A stretch of 64,000 nt of DNA from Desulfitobacterium_A sp034927245 (lineage in GTDB: Bacteria > Bacillota > Desulfitobacteriia > Desulfitobacteriales > Desulfitobacteriaceae), in contig NZ_JAYFQK010000050.1 in assembly GCF_034927245.1 (NCBI RefSeq), positions 55,006-119,005 on the forward strand. The letters run 5' to 3'. The translations under genes were made by a program, and so were the position numbers. Below are positions 35,356-44,649 of this stretch, one piece after another; position 1 is the stretch's first letter, and each line of letters starts with the position of its first letter. The notes under the pieces are model-generated. The model was not told the origin of the DNA. It ran no database searches and saw only the letters and a program-made list of their open reading frames with translations.

Positions 35356-35730
35356 TTAATATAAATCCTGTAATTCGGCAAGCCGCTTATTAAAATAGGT
35401 TTTGATTTCCGCAACATATTCCGGTTTAAGGGAATATCTCTTAAAATACATATTTATATTTCGGTCTAAACCATAAGTTCCCGTTTCAAACCATTCCGCA
35501 TCCAAGGTACACGTTGCTTCAATTTGATCAAATAAATATTTACTGTTAGAGAATTTCTCGAACAGTTTATTCAATTCGTCCTCAATCCGGGGATGCGGAA
35601 ACAAAAGATTAAACGGTTTTTTATAATCTTCCTCTTCCCACACAAAGGGTTTATCACACGATTCCAAAATGGCCCGGCAGGTTTCAATCATCTTATCCTT
35701 ATCTTTGGTATCCGTTTCGAGCAGCGACAA
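35356..35730 (-). CDS. Hypothetical protein, 124 residues
   Basis: No family is recognised. The protein is acidic and helical by appearance with several aromatic residues and no signal or membrane segment. The start is TTG with AGAGGTG about six bases upstream. It lies between spo0A and the Xaa-Pro aminopeptidase on the same strand, but spo0A is separated from it by a terminator. Reasonable codon use and a ribosome site support it as a gene; the function cannot be inferred. Confidence 0.68.
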   Translation of the reverse strand: MSLLETDTKDKDKMIETCRAILESCDKPFVWEEEDYKKPFNLLFPHPRIEDELNKLFEKFSNSKYLFDQIEATCTLDAEWFETGTYGLDRNINMYFKRYSLKPEYVAEIKTYFNKRLAELQDLY

Positions 35731-35827
35731 TTGTTACACCTCTTAACATATTTTTATATATTATACAGCGAACTCACTTAGAAATAAATTTATAGTTCAT
35801 TATGAATATTCTCGAAAGTGCTCATAG

Positions 35828-35890
35828 AAAAACGAAAGCAAGCCTTCCTGTCATGCTCTCTAAGCGACAAAAGGAAGGCATTTCGCTTTC
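35828..35890 (-). terminator. Intrinsic terminator after spo0A
   Basis: Two nested stems, GAAAGC/GCTTTC outside and GCCTTCCT/AGGAAGGC inside, lie 30 bp past the spo0A stop and end in GTTTTTC on the minus strand. Confidence 0.8.
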
Positions 35891-35919
35891 TATTTTTTGC
35901 TTTTTATCTTTTAATATTC

Positions 35920-36744
35920 TTAGCGGTAATTTCCCATCCGTAATTTGTCGGCGACCATGGCTATAAACTCGGAGTTGGTCGGTTTTCCCCGATCAACGTT
36001 GATGGTATAGCCAAAGAAATGATTCATAAATTCAATATTGCCCCGGTCCCAAGCCAATTCAATGGCATGGCGGATCGCCCTTTCGACTCGGCTTGCAGTC
36101 GTTCCGTATTTCTCCGCAATCATCGGATATAATTCTTTGGTAACCGCTCCTAAGAGGGATACTTCCTGGACTACGCTGACAATGGCATCCCTCAAATACT
36201 GATACCCTTTAACATGTGCGGGCACGCCCATTTGATGAATCATTCGCGTTACTTCAACTTCCAAATTACGCGCGTCAACTTCACTTAAAGGAGCAGTTGA
36301 GGAATAAGGAGTGGGTATTTGATTGGGTGAGCTGGGCAGTATTACATTGGGCATATTGGACCCGGATAGATCCCTGCCCTGAAGCTGGCGTATTCTCTTG
36401 CCCAAGGTATCCAAATCAAAGGGTTTTAGGACGAAGTAATCAGCCCCTAACTGAACTGCCCGCTGGGTCATACTTTCCTGTCCAAAGGCCGTTAAAATGA
36501 TCACACGAGGTTTTTGAATATCTTTCTGTAATCTTTCAAGTACCCCTAAACCATCAAGATGGGGCATTATGATGTCCAGAACGACAACATCGGGTTGATC
36601 ACGATAAATTAATTCCAAAGCCTCATTTCCATGATATGCAACCCCAACCACCTGCATATCTTCTTGCCGATTAATATACTCCTTCAGGACTTCCACGAGT
36701 TCATGATTATCATCTGCGACCAATACGCGGATGGGTCTTTGCAT
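35920..36744 (-). CDS. spo0A: Sporulation master regulator Spo0A
   Basis: I start at ATG 36744, seven bases after AAGGGGGAG, giving 274 residues. The receiver domain has DD at 11-12 and the phosphorylated Asp at about 57 in VVLDIIMP. A hinge rich in Ser and Pro follows (about 125-150). The C-terminal effector domain contains TTASRVERAIRHAIE, the recognition helix of Spo0A, and HFFGYTINVDRGKPTNSEFIA. Phosphorylated Spo0A binds TGTCGAA boxes to start sporulation. A sigma-H-like promoter with such a box lies upstream at 36796-36824. Confidence 0.98.
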   Translation of the reverse strand: MQRPIRVLVADDNHELVEVLKEYINRQEDMQVVGVAYHGNEALELIYRDQPDVVVLDIIMPHLDGLGVLERLQKDIQKPRVIILTAFGQESMTQRAVQLGADYFVLKPFDLDTLGKRIRQLQGRDLSGSNMPNVILPSSPNQIPTPYSSTAPLSEVDARNLEVEVTRMIHQMGVPAHVKGYQYLRDAIVSVVQEVSLLGAVTKELYPMIAEKYGTTASRVERAIRHAIELAWDRGNIEFMNHFFGYTINVDRGKPTNSEFIAMVADKLRMGNYR

Positions 36745-36795
36745 ATTTTGCTCCCCCTTGAGTTCTCTCACTTTTCCTCCACCGGAAATATTTAC

Positions 36796-36824
36796 TATTT
36801 CGACATATATAATAAACTTCCTGC
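36796..36824 (-). promoter_or_regulatory. Sigma-H-type promoter with a Spo0A box, upstream of spo0A
   Basis: On the minus strand GCAGGAAGT (36824-36816), an 11-bp spacer and GTCGAAATA (36804-36796) follow the sigma-H pattern with one or two mismatches. A perfect Spo0A box TGTCGAA (36805-36799) overlaps the -10 element. The spacing equals that seen at spoIIA. Self-regulation of spo0A through sigma-H is known in Bacillus. Confidence 0.7.
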
Positions 36825-36834
36825 TTGAATATTA

Positions 36835-36868
36835 TAAAAAAAGGAAAGTGGGGAGTTTTCCACCTTCC
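36835..36868 (-). terminator. Intrinsic terminator after spoIVB
   Basis: GGAAGGTGG and CCACTTTCC form a stem with one mismatch, followed on the minus strand by a run of seven or more T, 19 bp past the spoIVB stop. Confidence 0.85.
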
Positions 36869-36886
36869 ATAATATATCTTTTTTGA

Positions 36887-38140
36887 TTAGGCTGCTTCCG
36901 TTTTTCCGATTAACCCTGTCTCATTAAGCATGTTTTGAATAAACACTCCATAGCCGCGAGTTGCGTCATTGACAAAAACATGAGTTACTGCTCCGACAAT
37001 TTTTCCCTCCTGGATAATGGGACTTCCGCTCATTCCTTGGATAATCCCGCCGGTTCTATCTAATAATCGCTGATCGACAACACGGATAACCATGTTTTTA
37101 CTATCGGTACGATTGTGCATGACGCGTTCAATTTGGACATCAAATTCTTCGATTTTTTCACCATCCAGCACCGTATAAATCTTTGCCGGTCCTTCTTTAA
37201 TCTCCGCTTCCCAGGCCACTGAAACAGCGTCATTAAAGTAAGGATTGGTTACTTTTCCTTGCATAGTTCCAAAGATCCCTGAGATGGAATTTCTCTCAAT
37301 GTTTCCTGTAAATAATGATTGGCTGACAAAAGAACCCACTTTTTCTCCGGGATGTCCCCGACGACCCTTTTCGATTGCATAGATAGAAGAAGCTATGACA
37401 CTCCCATTGGCCACTTCGATTTTTTGATTCGTATCCGCATCGTTGATCACATGACCTAATGCTCCGTATTTCCCGGTTTGGGGATCATAAAATGTTAATG
37501 TCCCGACACCGGCAGCTTCGTTTCGAACATAGAGTCCAACACGATAACGATGGGTTTCCGGACAATAAATGGTTGTAATCCGTTTTTGAAGGTATTGTCC
37601 ATTGCGCGAACATAAAATGTCCGCATATCCTTGTTTTTGTCCGGCTTGATGAATCGCATTGGCTACATCCTGATCTGTTTTTACATCTTGGTTTTCAATT
37701 TTTAAGATGACATCCCCAACCTCGATTCCCGCCTCTTTTGCCGGGAAACTTTGTTTGCCGTCTGATCCTGTGACTGCAGCCTGTCCGACAACCATAACTC
37801 CTTTTGCTTGGAGACTGACTCCAATGGATTGCCCGCCGGGCAGTAGTTTGATGTCGGGCATAACCTCAATTTGACTGGTTTTGAGAGGAAAAATTCCGAA
37901 GAGCTTATAGGATACCTGAATCACATCGGAAGTTTCCATGTTCGAGGCCATTACTGCATCTGTTTCTAAAAGAGGTTCAGCTTGGACGACATGTGATAAA
38001 ATCCCGGAAACCTGAGAAATGGAAGCATCACTTTGCTCTTTCAGCTCCGGAATCGCCGCAAGCTGCTGAAATAAAGGTTGGGCTCCAAGGAAGGTACAGA
38101 GTAGAAGACTCGTGAAGATTACTGTTCTTCTCGTTTTCAC
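36887..38140 (-). CDS. spoIVB: SpoIVB signalling serine protease
   Basis: A 417-residue protein with an N-terminal membrane anchor/signal (about 7-25), a PDZ domain (about 110-190; KEAGIEVGDVILKIENQDV) and an S55 peptidase domain. GALGHVIND holds the catalytic His and QGMSGSPIIQ the Ser. Made in the forespore, SpoIVB crosses to the intermembrane space and triggers sigma-K processing. The gene order spoIVB-spo0A with recN upstream is conserved with Bacillus. Confidence 0.96.
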   Translation of the reverse strand: MKTRRTVIFTSLLLCTFLGAQPLFQQLAAIPELKEQSDASISQVSGILSHVVQAEPLLETDAVMASNMETSDVIQVSYKLFGIFPLKTSQIEVMPDIKLLPGGQSIGVSLQAKGVMVVGQAAVTGSDGKQSFPAKEAGIEVGDVILKIENQDVKTDQDVANAIHQAGQKQGYADILCSRNGQYLQKRITTIYCPETHRYRVGLYVRNEAAGVGTLTFYDPQTGKYGALGHVINDADTNQKIEVANGSVIASSIYAIEKGRRGHPGEKVGSFVSQSLFTGNIERNSISGIFGTMQGKVTNPYFNDAVSVAWEAEIKEGPAKIYTVLDGEKIEEFDVQIERVMHNRTDSKNMVIRVVDQRLLDRTGGIIQGMSGSPIIQEGKIVGAVTHVFVNDATRGYGVFIQNMLNETGLIGKTEAA

Positions 38141-38340
38141 TCTCGTATCACCCTCCAGTCTTTAACTCTGTCCCCTAAATTTCGTTATTTTCACCGTTTT
38201 AGGCGAAAAACAATATTTAAACGAAATCTAATGTTAAATTGTCCATTTTACATGCTTTCAATCCTGTATAATACGTTCCATGATTTCCAATATAAAAAAG
38301 TCGTAAACTTGACATCATTGATTTTACAAATCATTGCAAA

Positions 38341-38367
38341 GAAAAAAGAAGGTACAAAACCTTCTTA
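38341..38367 (-). terminator. Intrinsic terminator after recN
   Basis: AGAAGGT and ACCTTCT with a 5-nt loop, then TTTTTTC on the minus strand, lie 44 bp past the recN stop. The 270-bp gap 38141-38410 otherwise holds only AT-rich sequence and, presumably, the spoIVB promoter, which I could not assign. Confidence 0.8.
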
Positions 38368-38410
38368 TCTTTTCATTTTTTATTCCATTTTATTTATTCC
38401 AATTTATTTA

Positions 38411-40078
38411 TTATCTTTTTTGGGCATTCCACAACATTTCGGCATGTTGGTGCGAGATTTCCGCCGAGCCGCCCAGCATCCGAGCTAACTCATCAATTCG
38501 CTCCGGCTCATTTAAACAATTAACCAGAGTTCGGGTTCTCTCACCCTTGATTTCCTTAATGATTCCGAAATGTTCATCCGCAAAAGCGGCTACCGGTGCC
38601 GAATGCGTAATACAAAAAACCTGTTTGGTCTGAGCGATCTTAGCCAGCTTTTCCCCAACCTTTTGTATCGTTCTCCCACCGACTCCGCTATCCACTTCAT
38701 CAAAAACAAAAGTTCCGACACTTTCGATCTTCGCGAGCAGGCTTTTTAAGGCAAGCATGAGGCGTGACATTTCCCCGCCGGATGCTACTTTGACTAAGGG
38801 TTTCGGGGGTTCTCCCGGATTCGCCGTAAAATAAAATTCAATCTCTTCTGCGCCGCCGGTATGCGGCTCTTTAACCGGGGAAAAATGAACCTCGAATCGA
38901 CTTTTTTCCAAGCCGAGGCCGGACAGTTCTTCATGAAGACCCATTTCCATTTTTTTCGCCACAATCGCCCGCTTCTGGGATAATTTCTCGGCTTGACCGT
39001 TAAATTCAGTAAGAACACGTTCTTTATTCTTTTGAAGGTGTTCGAGTTCTTCCTGCAAATGCGTAATTCTTTGCAATTCCAAACTCATTTTGTCTTTTGC
39101 CGCTAAAACCTCTTCAACAGTAAAACCATATTTACGTAAACGATGGAGTTGTATTAAGCGCTCCTCGATCTGATCGAGTCGTCCCGGTTCAAATTCTAAA
39201 GTATCTTGGTAAGACCGAACACATTCTACTAAGTCCTCGACGGCATAATATACCGATTCAAACGATTCAATCATATTCTGAAACTGATCATCAAAACGGG
39301 CCAGATCTTGAATGATTTTTAGGCTTCCCCCTAAGAGATCATAGGCGGATTGTCCTTGAGGACTTTGATAGAGGTTAGCATAAAGCTGGGAAGTAAGATT
39401 GAGAATCTTCTCACGATTGCCCAGTCGTTTCTTATCCGCCTGCAATTCCTCTTCTTCGCCGGGAAGAGGATTGATGGTCGCTATTTCCTCGATCTGAAAA
39501 CGCAGCATTTCCTCGCGCTTTACGCGGTCACGCTCTGATAACAGAAGCTCTTTCTCCTGATTAAGTAAGTCCCGGTATTGGTGAGCCGACTCATTGACCT
39601 GCTTGACAAGCTGTAAATGGTCCTCACCGCCAAAGGCATCCAGCAAACCCCGATGAGTTTCCGACTGAAACAAAGACTGGTGTTCCATCTGCCCATGAAT
39701 ATCTACTAAGCCTTGGCAAAGGCTTTTATAAAGGCTGAGCGGGACAGTCCGACCTTGGACCCGGCAAGCATTCTTCCCATTTGCATTGATTTCACGATAA
39801 AGCAAAAGCTGTCCATCTTCAGCAGGATATCCCGCTTCCTCCAGCCTCTCCATAACATTTGAAGGTAAATCTTCGAAAATACCTTCGATGCGTGCCTTTT
39901 CCAGACCATGCCGTATAAACTCCGTACTGGCCCTTCCCCCGAGCAAAATACCCAGGGCATCGATCAGCATCGATTTCCCTGTTCCTGTTTCTCCGGTGAA
40001 GACCGTTAACCCCGCATGGAAATTCAGGCGAACATTCTCCATCAGTGCAAAATTCTCGACATGCATCTCCGTTAGCAT
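38411..40078 (-). CDS. recN: DNA repair protein RecN
   Basis: A 555-residue SMC-like protein. The Walker A motif GETGTGKS is at residues 29-36. Central coiled-coil stretches span about 155-370. The C-terminal ABC signature GGEMSRLMLAL and Walker B FVFDEVDSGVGG complete the ATPase. RecN acts early in double-strand break repair. The order argR-recN-spoIVB-spo0A is common to endospore formers. Confidence 0.98.
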   Translation of the reverse strand: MLTEMHVENFALMENVRLNFHAGLTVFTGETGTGKSMLIDALGILLGGRASTEFIRHGLEKARIEGIFEDLPSNVMERLEEAGYPAEDGQLLLYREINANGKNACRVQGRTVPLSLYKSLCQGLVDIHGQMEHQSLFQSETHRGLLDAFGGEDHLQLVKQVNESAHQYRDLLNQEKELLLSERDRVKREEMLRFQIEEIATINPLPGEEEELQADKKRLGNREKILNLTSQLYANLYQSPQGQSAYDLLGGSLKIIQDLARFDDQFQNMIESFESVYYAVEDLVECVRSYQDTLEFEPGRLDQIEERLIQLHRLRKYGFTVEEVLAAKDKMSLELQRITHLQEELEHLQKNKERVLTEFNGQAEKLSQKRAIVAKKMEMGLHEELSGLGLEKSRFEVHFSPVKEPHTGGAEEIEFYFTANPGEPPKPLVKVASGGEMSRLMLALKSLLAKIESVGTFVFDEVDSGVGGRTIQKVGEKLAKIAQTKQVFCITHSAPVAAFADEHFGIIKEIKGERTRTLVNCLNEPERIDELARMLGGSAEISHQHAEMLWNAQKR

Positions 40079-40107
40079 TTAAGTCCCCTCTTTCCTCCTC
40101 AAACGCC

Positions 40108-40560
40108 TTATCCCATAATGTCGGCAATCCGTTTGCGGACCCCTGCGACCGCACTCAGCGGCTTAATAATCAGTAAAACCGTATCATCTCCGGCAACAGT
40201 ACCGATAATTTCTTTCCAATTCGCTTTATCAATGAGATCAGCCAGAGCCTGAGCATTCCCGGAGATGGTCCGAATCACAATCAAATTCTCACTATCATTA
40301 ACGGTGACAACTGTTTCCCGCATTCTGCGTTTCAAACGTTCGGAAGAATTTGCAGGCTGGGCTGCTCCGGGGCTGGCATAACGATAATCGTCATCCGGAG
40401 TGGGAATTTTAATCAGTCCCATTTCCTTAATATCGCGCGAAACAGTCGCTTGGGTTACATCATAGCCTGCCTGCCGTAAATGATCCGCCAATTCTTCCTG
40501 AGTATGAATGGCTTCTTGAGTGATAATCTCCTGAATTTTCATTTGCCTTCGGGCCTTCAT
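40108..40560 (-). CDS. argR: Arginine repressor ArgR
   Basis: I start at ATG 40560, five bases after AGGAGAG, giving 150 residues. The N-terminal winged helix contains TQEELADHLRQAGYDVTQATVSRDIKEMGL. The C-terminal domain (GTVAGDDTVLLIIK) binds arginine and forms the hexamer. It represses arginine biosynthesis and may activate catabolism. Its ATG overlaps the mnmM stop (ATGA), so the two are translationally coupled. Confidence 0.97.
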   Translation of the reverse strand: MKARRQMKIQEIITQEAIHTQEELADHLRQAGYDVTQATVSRDIKEMGLIKIPTPDDDYRYASPGAAQPANSSERLKRRMRETVVTVNDSENLIVIRTISGNAQALADLIDKANWKEIIGTVAGDDTVLLIIKPLSAVAGVRKRIADIMG

Positions 40561-41138
40561 CCGAGCTCTCCTCTCTTTTTTTGAATCAATATCCAATATG
40601 GCGTATTATTTCCTTGATTGATATACCGGCCTTCCAGTACACTATATATCTTGCGCGGCAGGGCGGTCAAAAATTTCTCCACTGCGCCGGCTTCTTCTTC
40701 TCCGCCGGGATGACCCCGATAAACCGTAAGAACAAGGACTCCCTTCTCCATTAGAAGCTCCAATACCCCTTGAAGGGCCCGTACAGTCGATCGCGCCTGC
40801 GTTGTCACCGAATGATCCGACCCCGGCAAATACCCTAAATTAAACATTGCAGCCTTAACCGGTTCAGTGACAAATTCCCGCACCCGCGCATGATCTGCTT
40901 CATGCAGTACCACCCTGTCCGCAACACCCTCTTCTTCTAATAAGCGACGGGTTTCCGCCAGGGCTGCCACTTGAATATCAAAGGCATGGACTCTGCCATG
41001 GGGGCCGACCGCTTGAGCCAGAAACAGCGTATCACGGCCCAATCCGGACGTTAAATCTAAAACAGTATCGCCCCGTTCTATCCGGGGAACAAGAATTTCC
41101 CGTAAAAAACCCTGAATATCTTGAAGCCTTTCATTCAT
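40557..41138 (-). CDS. mnmM: Class I SAM methyltransferase, MnmM/YtqB-like
   Basis: A 193-residue methyltransferase. VLDLTSGLGRDTLFLAQ is the SAM-binding motif I, and FNLGYLPGSDHSVTT is the family-specific catalytic-type segment. In Bacillus YtqB (MnmM) methylates the aminomethyl group of tRNA wobble 2-thiouridine. The gene overlaps nadK by 8 bp and argR by 4 bp. The family call is firm; the exact tRNA substrate is inferred. Confidence 0.88.
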   Translation of the reverse strand: MNERLQDIQGFLREILVPRIERGDTVLDLTSGLGRDTLFLAQAVGPHGRVHAFDIQVAALAETRRLLEEEGVADRVVLHEADHARVREFVTEPVKAAMFNLGYLPGSDHSVTTQARSTVRALQGVLELLMEKGVLVLTVYRGHPGGEEEAGAVEKFLTALPRKIYSVLEGRYINQGNNTPYWILIQKKRGELG

Positions 41139-41955
41139 GCCAACGATCCCTCAACTTTTCACGAACAACGCTCGGAAAGCTCCGTCTTCCTAACCGTATG
41201 AGCAAGGCCTTCAGCGGAGCGGTCTTGATCTGTACCATTTCGCCCGATCTCAAGGTTAAATTATCTCGGCCATCAAAGGTTATCTGGCATTCCTTTCCCC
41301 GTGCTAAGAGAATTTCAACCAATTCCCGGTCTGAGACCACCATCGGACGTGCCGATAGGGAGTGCGCCGCTAAGGGGGTCAGCAAAATCGCCCGCACATC
41401 AGGGCTTATGATCGGTCCGCCTGCAGATAAGGCATAGGCCGTTGATCCGGTAGGCGTAGAAATAATCAAACCATCCGATGGATAGCTGACCGACGGTTCC
41501 CCCGATAAGTTTGCCTGCAGCGTAACCATGGTATCCTCTTTTTGCCGATGAAAGACGACATCATTTAGAACGGTATACTTTAATTCGGTTTTATCGGTTC
41601 GCTTAATCAGTGCTTCCAGCATAAGCCGTTCCTGAACGCTGTATTCTTTGTTTAAGACACGTCTTAAAGCAACATACACCTCTGCACGCTCGATCTCACA
41701 TAAAAACCCTAAGCGGCCAAGATTTACCCCGAGCACAGGAATTTTATAGGGGGCTGCTTCACGAGCCGCTTCCAGGAGCGTTCCATCCCCTCCGAGCGAG
41801 ATTAAAAATTCTACCCCTTGATTCTTAATTTCCTCCCACTCGCATAAAACTTCCCAGCCCTGAGATCGAAACCAATGCGTCAGTTGTAAAGCCAACGCCT
41901 GGGATTCCGGTTTGCTGTGATTGGTCCATAACCCGACTCGCTCCACCTGATTCAC
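41131..41955 (-). CDS. nadK: NAD kinase
   Basis: A protein of about 271-274 residues. SLGGDGTLLEA and TPTGSTAYALSAGGPI are the ATP- and NAD-binding motifs. It phosphorylates NAD to NADP. The start is GTG: the one at 41955 overlaps the tlyA stop (GTGA), suggesting coupling, while a GTG nine bases later has GGAG eight bases upstream. I keep the longer one but the shorter is equally likely. Confidence 0.96.
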   Translation of the reverse strand: MNQVERVGLWTNHSKPESQALALQLTHWFRSQGWEVLCEWEEIKNQGVEFLISLGGDGTLLEAAREAAPYKIPVLGVNLGRLGFLCEIERAEVYVALRRVLNKEYSVQERLMLEALIKRTDKTELKYTVLNDVVFHRQKEDTMVTLQANLSGEPSVSYPSDGLIISTPTGSTAYALSAGGPIISPDVRAILLTPLAAHSLSARPMVVSDRELVEILLARGKECQITFDGRDNLTLRSGEMVQIKTAPLKALLIRLGRRSFPSVVREKLRDRWHE

Positions 41956-42761
41956 TCCGTTCCGATTTGTGCTTGTTTAACGAGTTCCATAACCTTAGAC
42001 TGCCAATCAATACCCTGCTCACCGCGCACGGCTAACCAGACCAGATATTCAATATTGCCTTCCGGTCCGCGGATAGGCGAATAGTCCAGACCCCGCACCG
42101 TAAAACCTTGTTTCTCCGCCTCGCCAAGCACTGTATATATGACTTGGGCATGAACTTCGGGATCTCTCACCACCCCTTTTTTGCCGACGTGTTCACGACC
42201 GGCTTCAAATTGAGGTTTGATTAAGGCGACCACTTGTCCGTCTTCTTTAAGGATTGATCGCATTGCCGAAAAAACTTTCGTAACCGAGATAAACGCTAAA
42301 TCAGAAACAACCCAATCCATTTTTTCCGGCAGATCTTCTGCAGTAAGGTAGCGGGCATTAACCCGTTCCATGGAATTGACGCGAGAATCCGTTCTTAGCT
42401 TCCAATCCAGCTGGCCGTAACCGACATCGATAGCATAAACGCGTTGGGCTCCATGTTGCAGGGCGCAATCCGTAAAACCACCCGTGGAGGCACCAAAATC
42501 CGCGATCACACCCTGTGTCAGATCAATAGGAAAAACCTTTAAGGCTTTTTCGAGTTTTAACCCCCCCCGAGACACGTAAGGGAGCGTACTTCCCCGGATT
42601 TCAAAAACAGTGCTCTCCGGAAAATCCATGCCCGGTTTATCCACACGTTGGTCGTTCGCAAAAACGATTCCTTCCATAATGGCTGCTTTGGCTTTTTCAC
42701 GGCTTGGGAAAAGTCCCTGCTGCACCAGCAGGATATCTAAGCGTTCCTTCCCTTTAGCCAT
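41952..42761 (-). CDS. tlyA: TlyA-family rRNA 2'-O-methyltransferase
   Basis: I start at ATG 42761, five bases after AGGGAG, giving 269 residues. The N-terminal S4 RNA-binding domain (ERLDILLVQQGLFPSREKAKAAIMEG) is followed by an FtsJ-like domain with DFGASTGGFTDCALQHGA. TlyA methylates ribose in 16S and 23S rRNA and is called hemolysin A in older annotation. It overlaps dxs by 8 bp and lies in the dxs-tlyA-nadK-argR-recN order common to clostridia. Confidence 0.95.
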   Translation of the reverse strand: MAKGKERLDILLVQQGLFPSREKAKAAIMEGIVFANDQRVDKPGMDFPESTVFEIRGSTLPYVSRGGLKLEKALKVFPIDLTQGVIADFGASTGGFTDCALQHGAQRVYAIDVGYGQLDWKLRTDSRVNSMERVNARYLTAEDLPEKMDWVVSDLAFISVTKVFSAMRSILKEDGQVVALIKPQFEAGREHVGKKGVVRDPEVHAQVIYTVLGEAEKQGFTVRGLDYSPIRGPEGNIEYLVWLAVRGEQGIDWQSKVMELVKQAQIGTE

Positions 42762-44649
42762 GGTTTCTCCCTTCCAGCCGCTGCAGGACATTGAGCCGTT
42801 CCACTGCCCCGAGTATTCCTTCGACCGATAAGCCGTTTTCCTGTTGGAGAACAGGGATCGGACCTTGTTCGACATAATTATCATATCCTAAACGTTCGAC
42901 AGCGACATCGGTCATCCCGGCGTTAGCTAACGTTTCGAGAACCGCGCTTCCCATACCGCCATCTAACATATGGTCTTCAATCGTCACAATACGCTTTGTC
43001 AAATGGGCGAAACGCAGAATAGTCTCCTTATCCAGAGGATTGATAAAACGCAGATTGATCACGCTTGCTTCAACCCCTCGGCTTGCCAGCACTTGAGCGG
43101 CCTCCAGGCAGGTATAAACCATCGGCCCAACGCCGATGAGTGTCACATCTTTGCCCTCTCGGAGAACCTCCGCTTTACCCAGCGGCAATTCCTTCAATTC
43201 TTTATCAAGCTCAACCCCTTGCCCCACTGAACGCGGATAACGCAAAGCAACCGGGCCTTCAAGGCAAAGCGCCGTATAAAGCATGTGCTGAAGTTCATTT
43301 TCGTCTTTAGGCGCCATAAAGGTTAAATTAGGAATCACCCGTAAAAAGGAAATATCAAAAATACCGTGATGGGTCGGTCCGTCATCGCCGACCACACCGG
43401 CTCGGTCAATCGCTAAAACAACATTTGAATTTGATAGGCAAACATCGTGAAGGACTTGATCATAGGCCCGTTGATAAAAGGTTGAGTAAATCGCAACCAC
43501 CGGTTTCATCCCGCCAAAAGCCAAGGCCGAGGCAAAGGTAACCGCATGTTGTTCCGCAATTCCCACATCGAAGAAGCGCTCCGGGAAACGCTCACCAAAG
43601 CCTTTTAGCCCAGTACCACTTGCCATTGCGGCGGTAATGGCCACGATATTCGAATTCTCTTCTCCCAGGCGGCACAATGTCTCTCCAAACACCTGTGTAA
43701 ACGTTGGGATCGAGGACTTTTTCTTAACCTTGCCGGTTTCTTTATCAAAAGGCCCTACCCCATGAAAGATATCGGGATTCTCTTCAGCGGGTAAATAGCC
43801 TTTACCCTTCTTCGTGATAACATGGACGAGCACCGGCCCTTTCCTTTGCTTAGCCAGTTCCAGTGTTTGCTCAATCAGCAGTTCGTCATGACCATCAATG
43901 GGGCCCAAATAGGTAAATCCCAGCTCTTCAAAGAGCAGACCTTGAACGAGCAGATATTTCAAGCCATCCTTTGCCTTTTCCGCGGCCCTGGCCATCCTTT
44001 TGCCAATTCTCGGAATGCGGTTCAGGATCGCTTCGATTTCCTCTTTGCTCCGAGCATAGCGGGGATCAGTCCGCAGGCGGGTTAGATAGGACGACATGGC
44101 TCCTACGTTCGCTGAAATTGCCATTTCGTTATCGTTAAGAACGACGATTAAATTCGTTTTACTATGTCCTGCGTGATTTAAAGCCTCGAAGGCCATCCCA
44201 CCCGTCATAGCACCATCCCCGATTACCGCAATGCAGTAGTTGTTTTCGCCGCGAAGATCGCGCGCCTTGGCGAATCCCACAGCAGCAGAAATCGACGTAC
44301 TAGAATGGCCTGTTTCAAAACAATCATGAATGCTTTCCGCACGCTTGGGAAACCCAGAAAGCCCCTGATGCAGACGCAGTGTCTTGAATTCCTTCTGCCG
44401 CCCTGTCAGGAGTTTATGCACATACGTCTGATGACCCACATCCCAGACAATCTTATCCGCAGATGTATCGAAAACTCGGTGAAGAGCAATGGTCAGTTCA
44501 ACCACCCCTAGATTCGGAGCTAAATGTCCTCCGTTTTTAGAAACGACATCAATCATTTCTTCACGGATTTCCCGGGCCAGAAGTTTAAGTTCCTGAGCGT
44601 TTAGTGTCTTTAAATCCTGCGGCTGTTTAATCCTATTAAGAATCCCCAT
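42754..44649 (-). CDS. dxs: 1-deoxy-D-xylulose-5-phosphate synthase
   Basis: A 631-residue thiamine-diphosphate enzyme of standard length. GDGAMTGGMAFEALNHAGH is the cofactor motif; DVGIAEQHAV and DDGPTHHGIFD are in the second and third domains. It condenses pyruvate and glyceraldehyde 3-phosphate, the first step of the MEP isoprenoid pathway. ispA, three genes upstream, uses the pathway's products. It overlaps both tlyA and the CNNM-like gene. Confidence 0.98.
   Translation of the reverse strand: MGILNRIKQPQDLKTLNAQELKLLAREIREEMIDVVSKNGGHLAPNLGVVELTIALHRVFDTSADKIVWDVGHQTYVHKLLTGRQKEFKTLRLHQGLSGFPKRAESIHDCFETGHSSTSISAAVGFAKARDLRGENNYCIAVIGDGAMTGGMAFEALNHAGHSKTNLIVVLNDNEMAISANVGAMSSYLTRLRTDPRYARSKEEIEAILNRIPRIGKRMARAAEKAKDGLKYLLVQGLLFEELGFTYLGPIDGHDELLIEQTLELAKQRKGPVLVHVITKKGKGYLPAEENPDIFHGVGPFDKETGKVKKKSSIPTFTQVFGETLCRLGEENSNIVAITAAMASGTGLKGFGERFPERFFDVGIAEQHAVTFASALAFGGMKPVVAIYSTFYQRAYDQVLHDVCLSNSNVVLAIDRAGVVGDDGPTHHGIFDISFLRVIPNLTFMAPKDENELQHMLYTALCLEGPVALRYPRSVGQGVELDKELKELPLGKAEVLREGKDVTLIGVGPMVYTCLEAAQVLASRGVEASVINLRFINPLDKETILRFAHLTKRIVTIEDHMLDGGMGSAVLETLANAGMTDVAVERLGYDNYVEQGPIPVLQQENGLSVEGILGAVERLNVLQRLEGRNHG

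Noticed and set aside
38231..38633. Plus-strand hydrophobic frames between spoIVB and recN
   Set aside because: They are AT-rich, lack ribosome sites and run across the recN terminator and coding end; probably chance frames.
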